From: Adiantum capillus-veneris
Lineage: Eukaryota; Streptophyta; Polypodiopsida; Polypodiales; Pteridaceae
Direction: 5' to 3'
DNA length: 64,000 nt
Assembly: GCA_014529385.2 (NCBI GenBank)
Contig: CM043971.1
Location: 29,963,709 to 30,027,708, forward strand
A model generated the notes under the pieces. The model was not told where the DNA came from and searched no databases. It saw nothing but the letters and a program-made list of their open reading frames with translations. Positions 10,124-21,074 of the stretch are shown here, piece by piece. Positions within the stretch are counted from its first letter, which is position 1. Each line of letters starts with the position of its first letter. Made by a program: the position numbers and the translations under genes.

Positions 10124-12027
10124 GGGGAGCGATAGAGAACAGATGCTGCCGCAGCAGCAAGACGAGCTATCTTCGAAGCAGGCTTGGATGGGGAGTAATC
10201 CGCATCCGAGCGTCCTCTAGATAGGTGAGACTGCAGTGAGTGCCTGGTCCAAGCCCAAGTAGAGCGAGCCGTGCGTAAAGCAACCTCCTCTGTCCAGGAG
10301 TCCTCATGAATGAATACATAGCAAGGCAAACACTGCGTATCAGCAAAAAAGTACACCACAATGTGTCTACATCCTGCTGAATCTGGGGGTGTCACCGCAA
10401 ACTTGGCCAGTGGCCACAAAGTCTGCAGCAAATCTGTAACGCCAAGTTCTCCCATGTGGTGAGAGAACTCGAGAACCTGTGTATGCAACCATCCCACCAC
10501 TGAGTCGAGGGACCACTCTGTCTCAGTCCTGCCACATAGGGGGAAGGAGAAACCAACTGCTGAGTCCAAGGCCTCTGTCCCCCTAGCGGCGAGGAACAAA
10601 GCGTGGACTCTGAAGCAAGCTGCCTCGTGGTCTGCTGTGGAATCGCCAAGAAAACGAGTAAACCCGTAATCGAAGAAATCCCAGCGGCGTCGGAGGTCAA
10701 AGCTCGTCAAACCACGAGGGATAGCTGCAAGAGGAGATGTCTGAATCTGCAGTGGGGGCCGCATGAAGGGCTGACCCTCTCTCGCTAGGCGACTCGTGGC
10801 GAAGGCGCTGCCAAGAGATCTCCTGACCGCCGGCAAGGGTCCAGTCTCCTGAGCCGACTGTGGTACTGAAGCAGGAGGAGGGGGAGAAGGGGCTGGGGGG
10901 GGCGGGGGAGAGGAGAAGCGGGGTGGGGCGGCAGAGACATGGGGGGGGCAAGGTGGGGAGTGAGCGGTAGCAGAGGGCGGGGAAGGGCATGAGGAGGAGG
11001 AGGGGAGATCGGAAGGCGGAGCGGCTGGCGAGGGTGAAGCGGAGGTGGAGGCTGGCGTAGGGGGCTCCTCCTGCTCAAGAGGACCAAAGCGGTTCCCCGT
11101 GGGAACCCACTGCTGCTGAGTAGGCACCTGGGGGCCACTCTGAGTGCCAGGCTGTCGCTGTGGCCCTTGGCGTCGACGGCCACGGGCCTGCTGCCACCCC
11201 TCCTCTGCTGGAGCCCCAGGCTCGGAGGGTGGCGCTGAATCTGTGCTCTGTGTCGCTGGCTGTGGCTACAGCCCAGCCTTGGCAGGCTGGGGCTGAGGCT
11301 GGGGTGCGGGTCGTGGTCTCCTCCGTGGACAGGCCTTCGCTAGGTGGCCCATCTGTCTGCAAATGAAACACTGGTTCGGGAGACCCGAGTACTCCACACT
11401 CTGTCTAAACCAACCCCCACTCACCCGAGGCAGAAGGATGACCTTCGGGAGCGTGTGGGTATCTCTGACCAAAACTCGAACTGAAGGGATGCCAGCCGCC
11501 TTGGCAGCTACTGATGTTGCCGTACGAGGTGTCTCCAAGACAGTTCCGATGGCGGAGCCAATCCTGGAGAGAAGTGGAAGGTACTCCCTCCGTAAACCCG
11601 GAAAGCAGACTGAGATGGGGATGTCCGCCTCCTCTACTAGCACATCCGAAGACGGGTCAAAACCATGTCGCCACTGTCGAAAGTGGGCGCGTGCTGCTCG
11701 GATGGCCAATGGACTCATAGCTATGACCTTGGAGGCCATCTCGGAAGTCTCGAACTCAATCTGGCAGTACCCCCGTCCGAGAATCTGGACATCCAAGATC
11801 TTGCCCACCTCTGCGAGGAGGCGGGCCTGGAGAAGGTCTCGCAGCTCTCCTCTGCTGGGACGAGTGCCGAGAACCTTGCAAATGACAGAAGTCGCCTGCA
11901 AGCGTTCTACCTCTGTGGCAAGGCTTGCTTGCTCTACCGGCGTAAGAGCAAGTCGAATGGTGGGCTCAGTGGGGTCGGGCGAGGTGGCTTCAGGCGAGTC
12001 CCTCTGAGGTGGAGCTGGAGCCTCCAT
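10120..12027 (-). pseudogene. LINE L1-i ORF1: DUF4283-like, CCHC knuckle, extra C-terminal domain
   Basis: The ATG at 12027 starts MEAPAPPQRDSPEAT. About 635 codons lie in one frame, broken by one TAG at 11266 just after the knuckle. Residues about 20-200 resemble the RNA-binding DUF4283 domain of plant L1 ORF1. CFICRQMGHLAKAC is a CX2CX4HX4C knuckle near residue 230. A Pro/Ser-rich linker follows, then about 200 residues that I do not recognise (LTSFDLRRRWDFF ... FTRFLGD ... AVGFSFPLCG ... DLLQTLWPLAKFAVTPP ... VFIHEDSW). That domain recurs in copies ii and iii. The stop TGA overlaps the ORF2 start as ATGA. Confidence 0.85.
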
Positions 12028-12140
12028 CTGTGTCTACTGCTGAGTCGAAGAAGCGGGCGGTGAAGAAAATCTACGAACGAGTACGCCAAGCACTTGTCCG
12101 AAGAGAAAGCGTTGCCGAGCCAGGTGCAGAAGACCTTCGG

Positions 12141-12411
12141 GAGCAAAGAGGACCGGGGGGGGGGATGGGGGGACGGCGAGGACGGAGAGGGCAGCCGGGT
12201 AATGTGCGGGTGCACAAGCGGCAGCGAGCGGGGGGATGGGGTGGGGATGGGAACGCGAGAGGAGGGCAGCGGGCAGCCTTTGGGGCAGCGCGAAAGCAGG
12301 GGGGGCAGCGGGCGAGCGGCAGCGGGTTGGGGGGGGGGGGGGGGGGGGAGAGGTTAGCGCGCAGGGGCAGCGTGTGGGGGGGGGGGGGGGGGGGGGGGGG
12401 GGAGAGGGTAG
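12141..12411 (-). other. Poly-C-rich 5' UTR of LINE L1-i
   Basis: The plus strand has G runs of up to about 30, which are C runs in the element sense. Copies ii and iii also begin with C-rich leaders. The exact run lengths may be assembly-dependent. The encoded Pro-rich frames are artefacts. Confidence 0.7.
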
Positions 12412-12416
12412 CGATG

Positions 12417-12431
12417 GTTTGATTAGATCTT
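12417..12431. repeat. LINE L1-i target-site duplication (right)
   Basis: GTTTGATTAGATCTT, identical to 5534-5548. Gypsy B coding sequence resumes directly after it. Confidence 0.93.
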
Positions 12432-13962
12432 GGTCTGGTATCTTAAGCTTCTGCAAGTCCTCTATTGCTTCCATGAAAGCACCATTAATATTTGACAGAA
12501 GCGAGGTAGGTTGGCTCTTGACACTACCTGCTGGTTTGTTAGCTACTACTGGAGTTTGACTCATTTGTGTGACAGGAAATGGAAAGATTGGACCGCCAAG
12601 GAGGCTGAGGCCAAGAGCAGCTCTCTGTGCCTGTGTGAGAACACCAGCCGGCTCTTCCACTTACTTACAACCCATCTCGAGAGGCAACTACAAGAGTGGA
12701 AGGCGGGGCATGTGGAATGGAGTTTATTGTGATGAGGTTAAGCTTTGGGAATGTAAACTCCTGCTGGTACTGGCTTGTCCTTGCAGATGTGGACGCTCGT
12801 TGTTTTGGGCAATCCTTACTATAGTGATCCTTAGCTTCAGGGCAATGTCGGCAAGGAGGGGACCCTTCTGGTAAGGGAAAGCTGCTCTGATAGTGTCCAT
12901 ACTCCCCGCACTTGTAGCACAAAATTGGCCTATTTGGGAGGCGAGGTGGTCTCGGCCCTTGCTGCATTGAACCGGATGCTGACGTGTAGAAGCTTTGGGG
13001 AACTAAAGGAGTACTAGCATGATAAAAGTTGGGGGATGTAAAGTTGTTGTGCATACGTTGCATAGGAGGTGTTGTCAACAGAGGTGGCATCGGGTTCTGA
13101 TGGCTATATGGTCACACCATGTTTGATGCAGGTGCTAGCCCTTGTGGGAGAGAAGGACCTAGACTTTGCTGTATCTGTCGTAATCCCTTGATATAGTAGC
13201 AATCCTTGTCTTCATGCCCAGATTTCTCGCAGAAGTGGCAATAAGCTCGAAGGGGACATTCTTGTGGAGGATGTCCTGGAGAGCGACACGAGCTGCACCA
13301 TACTATACCCTTAGTCTCCTGTTGAGACCGAAGCTCTTCTAGCTCTCTCTTGATTTGATCCAAAGCCTCAAGATGTGGGGGTTTCTCTTGACGAAAAGAG
13401 CTATTTTTCTCCTCTTGAAGAGCGCGTTGTAGTTTTAGGGCTTCAAGTTCTCTACGTAAAGAAGTCAATGGATCAGCACGACTTTCCGAAAACACAGAGG
13501 GGGTCTCTATGTGAGGGGAGTTGTTGAACAGCTGTACCATTTGTCAGCTAAGCCATCCAAGGTGGATGGAAAGAGTACCAAATAAGCATCTTCCTTGTTA
13601 AGACCACGACCCCTACAGAGAGATACAAACCTCCTTGCATGGTCGTCAACATCTTCTGAAGAGAGTCCTTTGAATGAAGGGAACTTGATGTTTACCTTAG
13701 CCAAAACGCTAGGCAACGGCTCCATGGCCCCTTGCTGAGCCTGTTGCTCAGTAGCCTGCTATAGCAAAATAGGAGAGAGCTTTACTGGACAAGGTGATCT
13801 GGAAGATGTGGAACCAGATGAAGGAATGGGTGATGTATGTGGAGGTATAGGTGATGAGGTTGATGGACTTCTACTAGGTACCAAAGTTCGTCTTGTGTTA
13901 TAGTACTTCAGAGGGCTCAATAGTACGCTTTGACACTCGACTGACCGCCTTGGATGTGTCAC
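12432..13962 (-). pseudogene. Gypsy B Gag with four zinc-knuckle-like motifs
   Basis: The frame opens MTHPRRSVECQSVLL at 13962; TAG near 13759, internal deletion at about 13535, TGA at 13112 and a break at 12665 interrupt it. Visible knuckles: CSSCRSPGHPPQEC, CHFCEKSGHEDKDC, a degenerate CYKCGEYGH, and CRHCPEAKDHYSKDC. Gag would have bound and packaged the element RNA. Copy A supplies the missing cysteines of the third knuckle. Confidence 0.8.
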
Positions 13963-14019
13963 ACAGTGACCACCAATCCAACCAACCTTTGGGCAAGAAA
14001 ACCTTGAACTAGCTGAAGA

Positions 14020-14230
14020 CTGGTCTAGACTCTACTAGACCAGGCTAGTGACTAGACCAGGGTGGACCAGGGACGAGGAGGACTAGACCAGGGTCGAGGA
14101 GGACTAGACTAGGACGAGGGATGGTTGGACTAGGGCGAGAGATGACTAGGGCTGGTTGGACCATGGCGAGAGATGACTAGGGCGAAGGAGGACCAGTTGG
14201 ACCAGGCGAGAGGAGAACAGTCCAAGGCAA
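14020..14230. repeat. Imperfect repeats in gypsy B leader
   Basis: GGACCAGGG / GACTAGGGCGAG-type units recur between gag and the primer site, as in copy A but in a different order and number. Confidence 0.7.
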
Positions 14231-14299
14231 GGTAGGTGAAGCTAGATAGACCCAACTAGCTTCAAGATTTGTACTTCACAGAGTGAGATTTCAGTTGAG

Positions 14300-14317
14300 G
14301 TCCCACCGTGATCGCCA
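14300..14317 (-). promoter_or_regulatory. Gypsy B primer-binding site, tRNA-Arg type
   Basis: The element-sense sequence TGGCGATCACGGTGGGAC lies four bases inside LTR 2. One base (GATC rather than GACC) differs from copy A and from the expected tRNA-Arg complement. Confidence 0.6.
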
Positions 14318-14321
14318 AAAA

Positions 14322-14905
14322 TGAGAGCACCTGTAGCGCGGACAATGTGTCGTTCTCTCTACAGTGGGTGGTCCTCAGTACAATGTGCGTGACAATCTCA
14401 CTCAAACACACTGAAAAGAAGGGAAACAATAGACAACAACTCAGCTCACAGAGACACAACAGCAACAATAGACCACAACAAATGACTCGACTATCTCAAA
14501 GAACTCATACAGACTCTAGCGTGGCAGCACACTCTGCTCCAACCCAGGACTCTCAGGTACAATGGGGTGTCGAGGCTCAGATGTGCAGGGATGGTGAATC
14601 AGTGCTCTGTGTATAGACTCACTCTAAACGACTACGTGAAGCTCATACTAATGGCCCAAAACGACTACTCATATGTACAACCATAAAGAGCCACCAACGG
14701 CTCATAAATGTCCAATCAGCTAAGGCTATCTCCAAACTGAGTGGTGGTGGTGACCTGGCCACGATGTCCACTAGACCACCGTCGGTACCTTGCCACGTGT
14801 CACTCCCCAGCCCAGAGGGTCCATCCAGTGTGAACCAGACCAACTGTAACCAACTGTAACCAACTGTCCAACTGTCCTGTGAAGTGACACTGTAGCCTCG
14901 CTACA
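14322..14905 (-). repeat. Gypsy LTR 2 (5' LTR of B)
   Basis: 584 bp, TGAGAGCACC to CGCTACA, collinear with LTR 1 with scattered substitutions. The end could extend to 14922 (TATATGCA), because the next 17 bases are also shared with the flank of LTR 1. Confidence 0.8.
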
Positions 14906-15707
14906 TATGCTTGATATATGCAGGTTGGTGGGATTGTCTTATCATCCAACATTACATTTTCGAAAGCATGTATATCCTTGATTCCCATCATAGAATATAT
15001 GTGATATCAGTAGATATCAGCATGTATTATTGGCATGCAAGCGAGGTCGCTTGCAGTATTTCAAGGGTGGGGTGTGTCCCAAAGGTGTATTTCTCTTGTT
15101 GCCTTCTTTAAATATGTACAACATATTTTTATTTATTTTATTTTTACTTGTTTTTTCCAAAACCCTTGAAAAGGTGCAAGAGGACATTGCATGGTGACTG
15201 TGAAACGGCCGCAGCCGAATGGGTTTCTCACATCGAGAATCTAGGTCAGTCACTTTGGGACTCGTCGGGCTAGTTAGCACTCAATTCTGATGAGTATGGA
15301 AGCTTGTGTGCGCCAAATGGAATTTGGGCCACTCGACAAGTCACTTATAACCATATAAGTTGGTGGGAACTAGGGAATGAACTCAAAAGAGGCAAACTGG
15401 ACACATAGCAGTAGGAGAGCAACCTGCACGTCAACACACACTCCCAAGACTCTCATCCCAAGAGGGGCGCTAAACCAAGAGAGAAGGCTGATTTTCTCGT
15501 AAGTGCATTTACAGAGTGTGTGTGAGTAGTGGGTGCAGATTCACAGCTTTAATGAAAAGCTTGCCTTCTCCTTTGTCTCATGTAGCGCGATGATTTTCTC
15601 TTGCGCATCTCTCTCTCCCCTTTGCACATATTGTAATACCCCACTAGTTGGGCTTCTCATTTGACTATGTACAGTTCTAGGGGTTTTATGCGCGTTTGGC
15701 AAGAGCC
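14906..15707. other. No gene seen
   Basis: AT-rich and moderately complex sequence with no supported ORF. The phrase AAGTTGGTGGGAACT at 15357 recurs near 60737, hinting at an old dispersed repeat. Confidence 0.6.
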
Positions 15708-15712
15708 TTCTG
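15708..15712. repeat. Copia target-site duplication (left)
   Basis: TTCTG directly before the left LTR, matched by TTCTG at 21266-21270 directly after the right LTR. Confidence 0.85.
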
Positions 15713-15906
15713 TGAAGGAGTACGAGAGGAAGTGCGACGCGAGAGAGAGAGTGCGAGAAGAAGAGCACGACGATATGGTGAACTCGCTCTACTGTAATGT
15801 GTAGAGCATAGTGAGTTCTTATTAGGTTTTTACAAAAGAATATGTGTACATACCTGGCGGCCCGCCCACTTCCTTGGGTGACCACATTGGGCTTTATACC
15901 CCAACA
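15713..15906 (-). repeat. Copia 3' LTR
   Basis: 194 bp, TGAAGGAGTACGAG to ATACCCCAACA on the plus strand. In the element sense it begins TGTTGGGGTATAAAG, which includes a TATA-like box. Confidence 0.93.
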
Positions 15907-15921
15907 ACCTCCCACTTAAAG
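15907..15921 (-). promoter_or_regulatory. Copia polypurine tract
   Basis: In the element sense AAGTGGGAGGT abuts the 3' LTR, the usual plant copia plus-strand primer. Confidence 0.85.
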
Positions 15922-15995
15922 TCCAATGTGGTACTTTAAGTGTGAGAGAAGCTACTATACAAGCTAATATACAAGAGATGTAGAGAAGTGATGTA

Positions 15996-18900
15996 CTACC
16001 CTACACCTATCTGCTTGCGAAAATGCGCAAAGCTCTCTGAGGGAAGTCCTTTTGTAAGTAGATCAGCAGGATTTTCTGTGGTGTGAACTTTGACAAGCTG
16101 AAGTTGCTTATCCTCGAGCATTTCCCTGATGAAATGATACTTCACATCCACATGCTTTGTCTTTGAGTGATAAACTAGATTGCGAGCCAATTGTATAGCA
16201 CTTTGACTATCACAATATAACACAGGCATCTCTTCTTTGATTCCCAAATCTGTTACTAGTCGATTAAGCCAAATTGATTCTTTGCATGCCTCTGATGCTG
16301 CAACATATTCAGCCTCTGTAGTAGACTGAGTAACACAATCTTGTAATCTAGAACGCCATGATACTGCTCCACCAGCCAATGTAAAGACATACCCTGACGT
16401 AGACCTTCGGTTGTCTAAGTCACCTGCATAATCTGAGTCTGTAAAACCCTTTACACTTAGCTCCTGACTCCCATAGCATATACGCATACTCTTTGTAGCT
16501 TTCAGGTATCTCAATATTCCTTTCACTGCCTCCCAATGTTTCTTGCCTGGGTTTGACATGTATCGACTTACTACTCCCACTGCAAATGCAATGTCTGGGC
16601 GAGTAGCAATCATTGCATACATCAAACTACCCACTGCAGATGTATATGGAATCTTATCCATTTCAGCCTGTTCTTCCTCAGACACAGGACAATCTTGTTT
16701 GCTAAGTTTCACATATGGTGGCAATGGAACACTCAGTGCCTTTCCCTTCTCCATATTGAAACGTTGCAAAACCTTGTCAATATACTCTGTTTGAGATAAT
16801 CAAATCAACTTCTTTGATCTGTCTCTCTCAATGCACATACCAAGTATATGACTTGCCTCACCCATGTCTTTCATGTCAAACGATTTTTCCATCTTTGACT
16901 TCAAAGCTGAAATTTCTTCCAAGTGCTTGCGAGCAATCAACATGTCATCCACATACAAAATAAGGATCAGCCAACTACCATCCTTAGCCTTCTTTGTATA
17001 TAGACAGTGATCGAACTCACTACGTTTGTAGCCTTGAGAAAGCATAAACTTGTGGAATTTATGGTACCATGCCCTCGGTGATTGTTTTAAGCCATAAAGA
17101 CTCTTTAACAACTGGCATACCCAATCTTCCTTGCCTTTCTCAACAAACCCTTCTGGCTGCTGCATGTAAATTTCCACATCTAAATCACTATGCAAGAACG
17201 TTGTCTTGACATCCATTTGGTGCAACACCAAATCTAATATGGCAACCAATGCAAGAAAGCATCTCAATGTAGTCATCTTGACCACCGGAGAGAAGACTTC
17301 ATCAATGTTAATGCCTTGTTCTTGCTTAAAGCCCTTGGCAACAAGCCTTGCTTTGTACTTTGGCTGACTATCATGAGCGGTGATCTTATACCTGTAAACC
17401 CATTTACAAGGTAGAGCCTTTTTGCCCTGTGGTAATTTAACTAGCTTCCATGTCTTGTTTTTATGCAGAGCTGTCATCTTTGACTGCATGGCCAATTGCC
17501 AATTCCCGGAGTCCTTCATTTGCACTGCTTCCTTGTAACATGAAGGCTCATTGCAATTAGTCAACATGACATAGTTCATAGATGGAACAAACCTATCAGG
17601 AGGTCGCGTGATACGTCCAGATCTACGCACAATAGGTGGCTCAGGCTCAGCCACAACCTGTGGTTCCACTCTATCCTGTCCTTGCTCCTCTTGAGCCCTG
17701 ACATTTTGTCTTGCATGTGCAGGTCCATCTTCTTGGAAGACAACTCTTCTAATCTCCTCAACCCTCTCTGGTTTAGAATGATATTTGGATTCATTAAAGT
17801 GAACATCATTGCTGCGGACAACCTTTCTGGATTCAGGATCCCAAAGTCTGTACCCCATCTCACCAGAATTACCATAGCCTAGAAAGATGCACTTTCTACT
17901 CTTTGGCTCAAGTTTGTTCCTAAATTCCTTTGGAACGTGAGTATATGCCTCACAGCCAAAGACTCTGAGATGCTTGTATAAGGGCATTTTGCCTGACCAT
18001 ACCATCTCTGGCACTGAATCCTTCTGCAAAACCTTGCTAGGAGATCTATTTACAAGATGAACAGCTGTTGATACAGCTTCAGTCCAAAACCCATTTGGCA
18101 GCTGTGCATTAAACAACATACTTCTGAACTTCTCTTGTATGGTCCTATTCATCCTCTCAGCAACACCATTTTGAGGAGGATTGTAAGGAGCAGTAAGTTC
18201 ACGTTTTATACCTTTTGACTCACAAAAGTCCTGAAAGGCCTTTGAAACATACTCTCCACCATTGTCAATGCGTAAGCATTTAAGCTTCTTGCCACTCTGA
18301 TTCTCCACAAGTGTCACAAACGTTTTGAAAACACTAAACGCTTCATCCTTGTGCTTGAGAAAGTAAACCCATACTTTCCTCGAGTAATCATCTATAAATG
18401 TCATAAAGTAAGAAGCTCCCCCTAAAGATAGGTTAGGCATAGGTCCACACAAATTACTATGAACAAGTGCCAATTGTGTATCTCTTCTATTGCTTCTATG
18501 CTTATGTGGCTGCTGTGTTTGCTTACCATACAGACAATGTTCACAGAATTCAAAATCATTAAATGAAAAGCCAGGCAAATAACCAGAACGAGACAAGATT
18601 TCCATTCCCTTCTTGGACATATGTCCTAACCGGCTATGCCACAAAGAAACGCTCGGCTGCTCGGTTACATTGATTACATTTTTAGAGACATTTGATACAT
18701 AAATCATGTAAAGTCCTCCAAAATTTACTCCATGTGCTACTGTCATAGAACCCTTGGATATCTTCCACATGTTTTGTCCAAAAGTGGTGACGTAGCCAGT
18801 ATCATCAAGTAAACCTGTGCTGATCAAGCTCTTTGTAATTGCGGGAACATGTCTCACATTCTTCAACGTGAAAGAAGAGCCATTCTAAAACTTCAATTGA

Positions 18901-19975
18901 ACATCTCCAACACCTAAGATCTCACATGTCTGCCCATTGCCTAGCCGAACATGATCTTTAGTGGTCACATAAGAAGTAAACCACTCCTTGTTTGGAGACA
19001 CATGAAGTGATGCCCCTGAGTCTATAATCCAGTCACTCAATGCATTTCCATCAGATGCTGTAAGAAGAGCTGAGTCCATTGTATTCTTCAAGAAGTAGAT
19101 GTCTCCTGACACTAGATTGTCATCCTCTGCAACAGTGTTTGTCACATTTATTTCTTGAATCTTCACTGAGGACTTGTTCTTCTTACCATGGTCTTCAGCT
19201 TTCTCTTTGCCTTTTTCTGCTTTCCATTCTCTGCAGTCTCTTTTCATGTGACCCTTCTTGCCACAATGGTAGCATTCTATGTCACTCTTGCCTTTAGCAC
19301 TGCGGGACTTGCTACGAGACTGATTCCTCTTTCCACCTTTGTACTTTTCTTTGGTCCTTCCCATGACAACTAAGGCTGTTCCTTTGCCTTTGTCCATTGT
19401 CTTTCTATTGGTTTCTTCAGTAAGCAGACTTCCTTCTACACCTGCTATGTTCAAACCATCTGGAGGTGCAGAATTACTCAAAGCTGTGCGAAAAGTGTCC
19501 AAACTTTCCGGCAATGTGATCAACAGGAACATAGCTCTAACAGGTTCATCAAACTTGACACCTTGAGCTGACAACTGACTATAGATTTTGTTGAATTCAT
19601 TCAGATGATTGGACATAGGCGTCCCTTCTTTCATCTTCAAGTCAACAAACTTCTTAAGCTAGTATACCTGTGAAGCTGCACTCTGCTTCTCAAAAAGATC
19701 ACTCAGCTTTAACCATGCTTGATAAGCCGACATCTCGTCTGCTACATTGAAGTAAACGCTTTCTGCCAAAGTCAGCATAATGGTAGAAAGTGCCAATTCA
19801 TCCATTTCGCTCCATTCATCTTCGTCCATATCTTCTGGTTTTATCCCCTTGAGCTTTATAGGTTTTATCTGCTTCTTTTGTGCCAACACGTGCCAATCTG
19901 CTTCTTCCACAATGGGAAATTGGTTCCATCCAGCTTCTTGATATTGTAAAGAGCAGTGTCCTGTGATCCAGCCAT
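15996..19975 (-). pseudogene. Ty1/copia Gag-Pol polyprotein
   Basis: Start ATG at 19975 (MAGSQDTALYNIKKLDGTNF). A frameshift near 19900 leads into the main frame, which then runs about 1,300 codons to 15996 with only three stops (TAG near 19656, TAG near 18884, TGA near 16798). Domains in order: gag; CCHC CYHCGKKGHMKRDC; protease WIIDSGASLHV; integrase with HSRLGH..CEHCLYGK finger, FIDDYSRKVWVYFL, LRIDNGGEY and GVAERMNRT; RT with MDVKTTFLHSDL and LYVDDMLIA; RNase H with DSDYAGD, TEAEY and YCDSQSAI. The first integrase catalytic Asp (normally in H[S/T]DLCGPM) is Asn here. Confidence 0.93.
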
Positions 19976-21060
19976 AGCTACGCTTCACAGTAGTTTACTT
20001 TCCTGGGAAAAATTCGGCAGAGTTTCCCCTGTAAACTGACCTCTGAACCAATATCAACCTGTCAAATGAACCAAGAAAGCTTCAGATTCTGCAGAAATTT
20101 TGGCAGAGTCTCCTTTGTAAAATGGCTCTGGTGTACTAAAAACAAACCAAAAAACAACTCAAAAAACCACTGTCTCTCTAACACTGTAAGCTGTGGGTAA
20201 ACATGTCCTGCACCTGTACTGTCTCTGACTGTCCTGTCACTGTCCTGTAAGCATAGACTGCGACAATGCCTCAACGGCAGTAAAGCAAAGATGCAATCCG
20301 AACTGTCTAACTCACAGTCAATACATCCTAGCTGCCTATCTAAGGGTGCTCGAGGGATCGCTCCAAGACCTGTATCATCGAAAGGATCTCAACATTCGAG
20401 AATCCCCCAACTCAATAAAACCTCACTCGATTCTCAACAAAGGCTGCAGTAAATCTGACAGTACATAGACTTCCCACAAAGTCATACATCCACAAATTTC
20501 CCACTGTATGCTGTAACCGCTGCGGCGGTTGTTTGCTGCGTGACTCACAGCCAGCAAACCCTCAACAGACATACATCATCTCTGACAATACATCCCATGT
20601 GGAAGTACCTGCAATGTCAGGATGAAATCTGGAATATCAAGCAGCGAACACAAGCTACCTGATGAACTAGTGGATGTCGCCTACAGTCTGTGTGTAGATG
20701 CGCCCGTGTCGTATGTAACACGCCTCCAAGAACTGTGAGCCGTCCTTCGATGTGTAGACAGCCACAAATCAACACTTTGGGAGTGTCGATATCCTCAACA
20801 CCTGCAGTCGTAGGCCGAAAACCCCAAATTTGCAGAGTCGGATCTGCACCCGTCGAGACCACGTAGTCGAAAATGGCCTGCGCAGACCTTTGTCGAAGCC
20901 GAACGGTGGCCGAGATGACCTCAGAATGAAATTCTGACAACACCAATGCCCTTCGAGCTCTCCCACGAGATTTGGGGCCGTGTCTTCGCCTGTCGAATTT
21001 CACTCCAATCTGAGTTGGTGACTCTAGCCTCCTGTAGTGCTGCCCCGAGCCTCGATCTGA
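19976..21060 (-). other. Long copia leader
   Basis: Nearly 1.1 kb lies between PBS and gag. A 128-codon open frame (21003-20617) occurs in it with no recognisable domain and no clear start, so I do not call it a gene. Confidence 0.55.
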
Positions 21061-21072
21061 GCTCTGATACCA
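21061..21072 (-). promoter_or_regulatory. Copia primer-binding site, initiator tRNA-Met
   Basis: The element-sense TGGTATCAGAGC is the standard plant copia PBS. It lies two bases inside the 5' LTR. Confidence 0.93.
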
Positions 21073-21074
21073 GT

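Larger units (their letters stand above)
5549..12416 (-). mobile_element. LINE family L1, copy i (6.87 kb, apparently full length)
   Basis: A plant L1-type non-LTR retrotransposon inserted in gypsy B. In its own sense (minus): C-rich 5' UTR, ORF1 with CCHC knuckle, ORF2 with APE endonuclease, reverse transcriptase and a C-terminal zinc finger, then a 3' end AGGATCTTTTTCTCGG followed by an A-run. The same 3' end closes copy iii at 54199. Perfect 15-bp target-site duplications flank it. Several stops and frameshifts show it is now inactive. Confidence 0.93.
4671..14905 (-). mobile_element. Ty3/gypsy retrotransposon B, deleted and interrupted by a LINE
   Basis: Same family as A. From its 5' end: LTR 14322-14905, PBS, leader repeats, gag 13962-12432, then LINE L1-i, then protease sequence 5533-4671, which stops abruptly at LTR 1. 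Reverse transcriptase and integrase are absent. Relative to A, gag also lacks about 280 bp at the KWY...KLFNNSP region, with AGC microhomology at the junction. Confidence 0.82.

Noticed and set aside
12034-12660. 208-codon Pro-rich ORF joining gypsy B to the LINE
   Set aside because: It crosses the insertion junction and reads through the poly-C leader; the fusion is accidental.
15996-19975. U-to-C RNA editing or readthrough to remove copia stops
   Set aside because: Editing of that kind in ferns and hornworts is organellar; a nuclear element with an integrase active-site change and a frameshift is better explained by decay.
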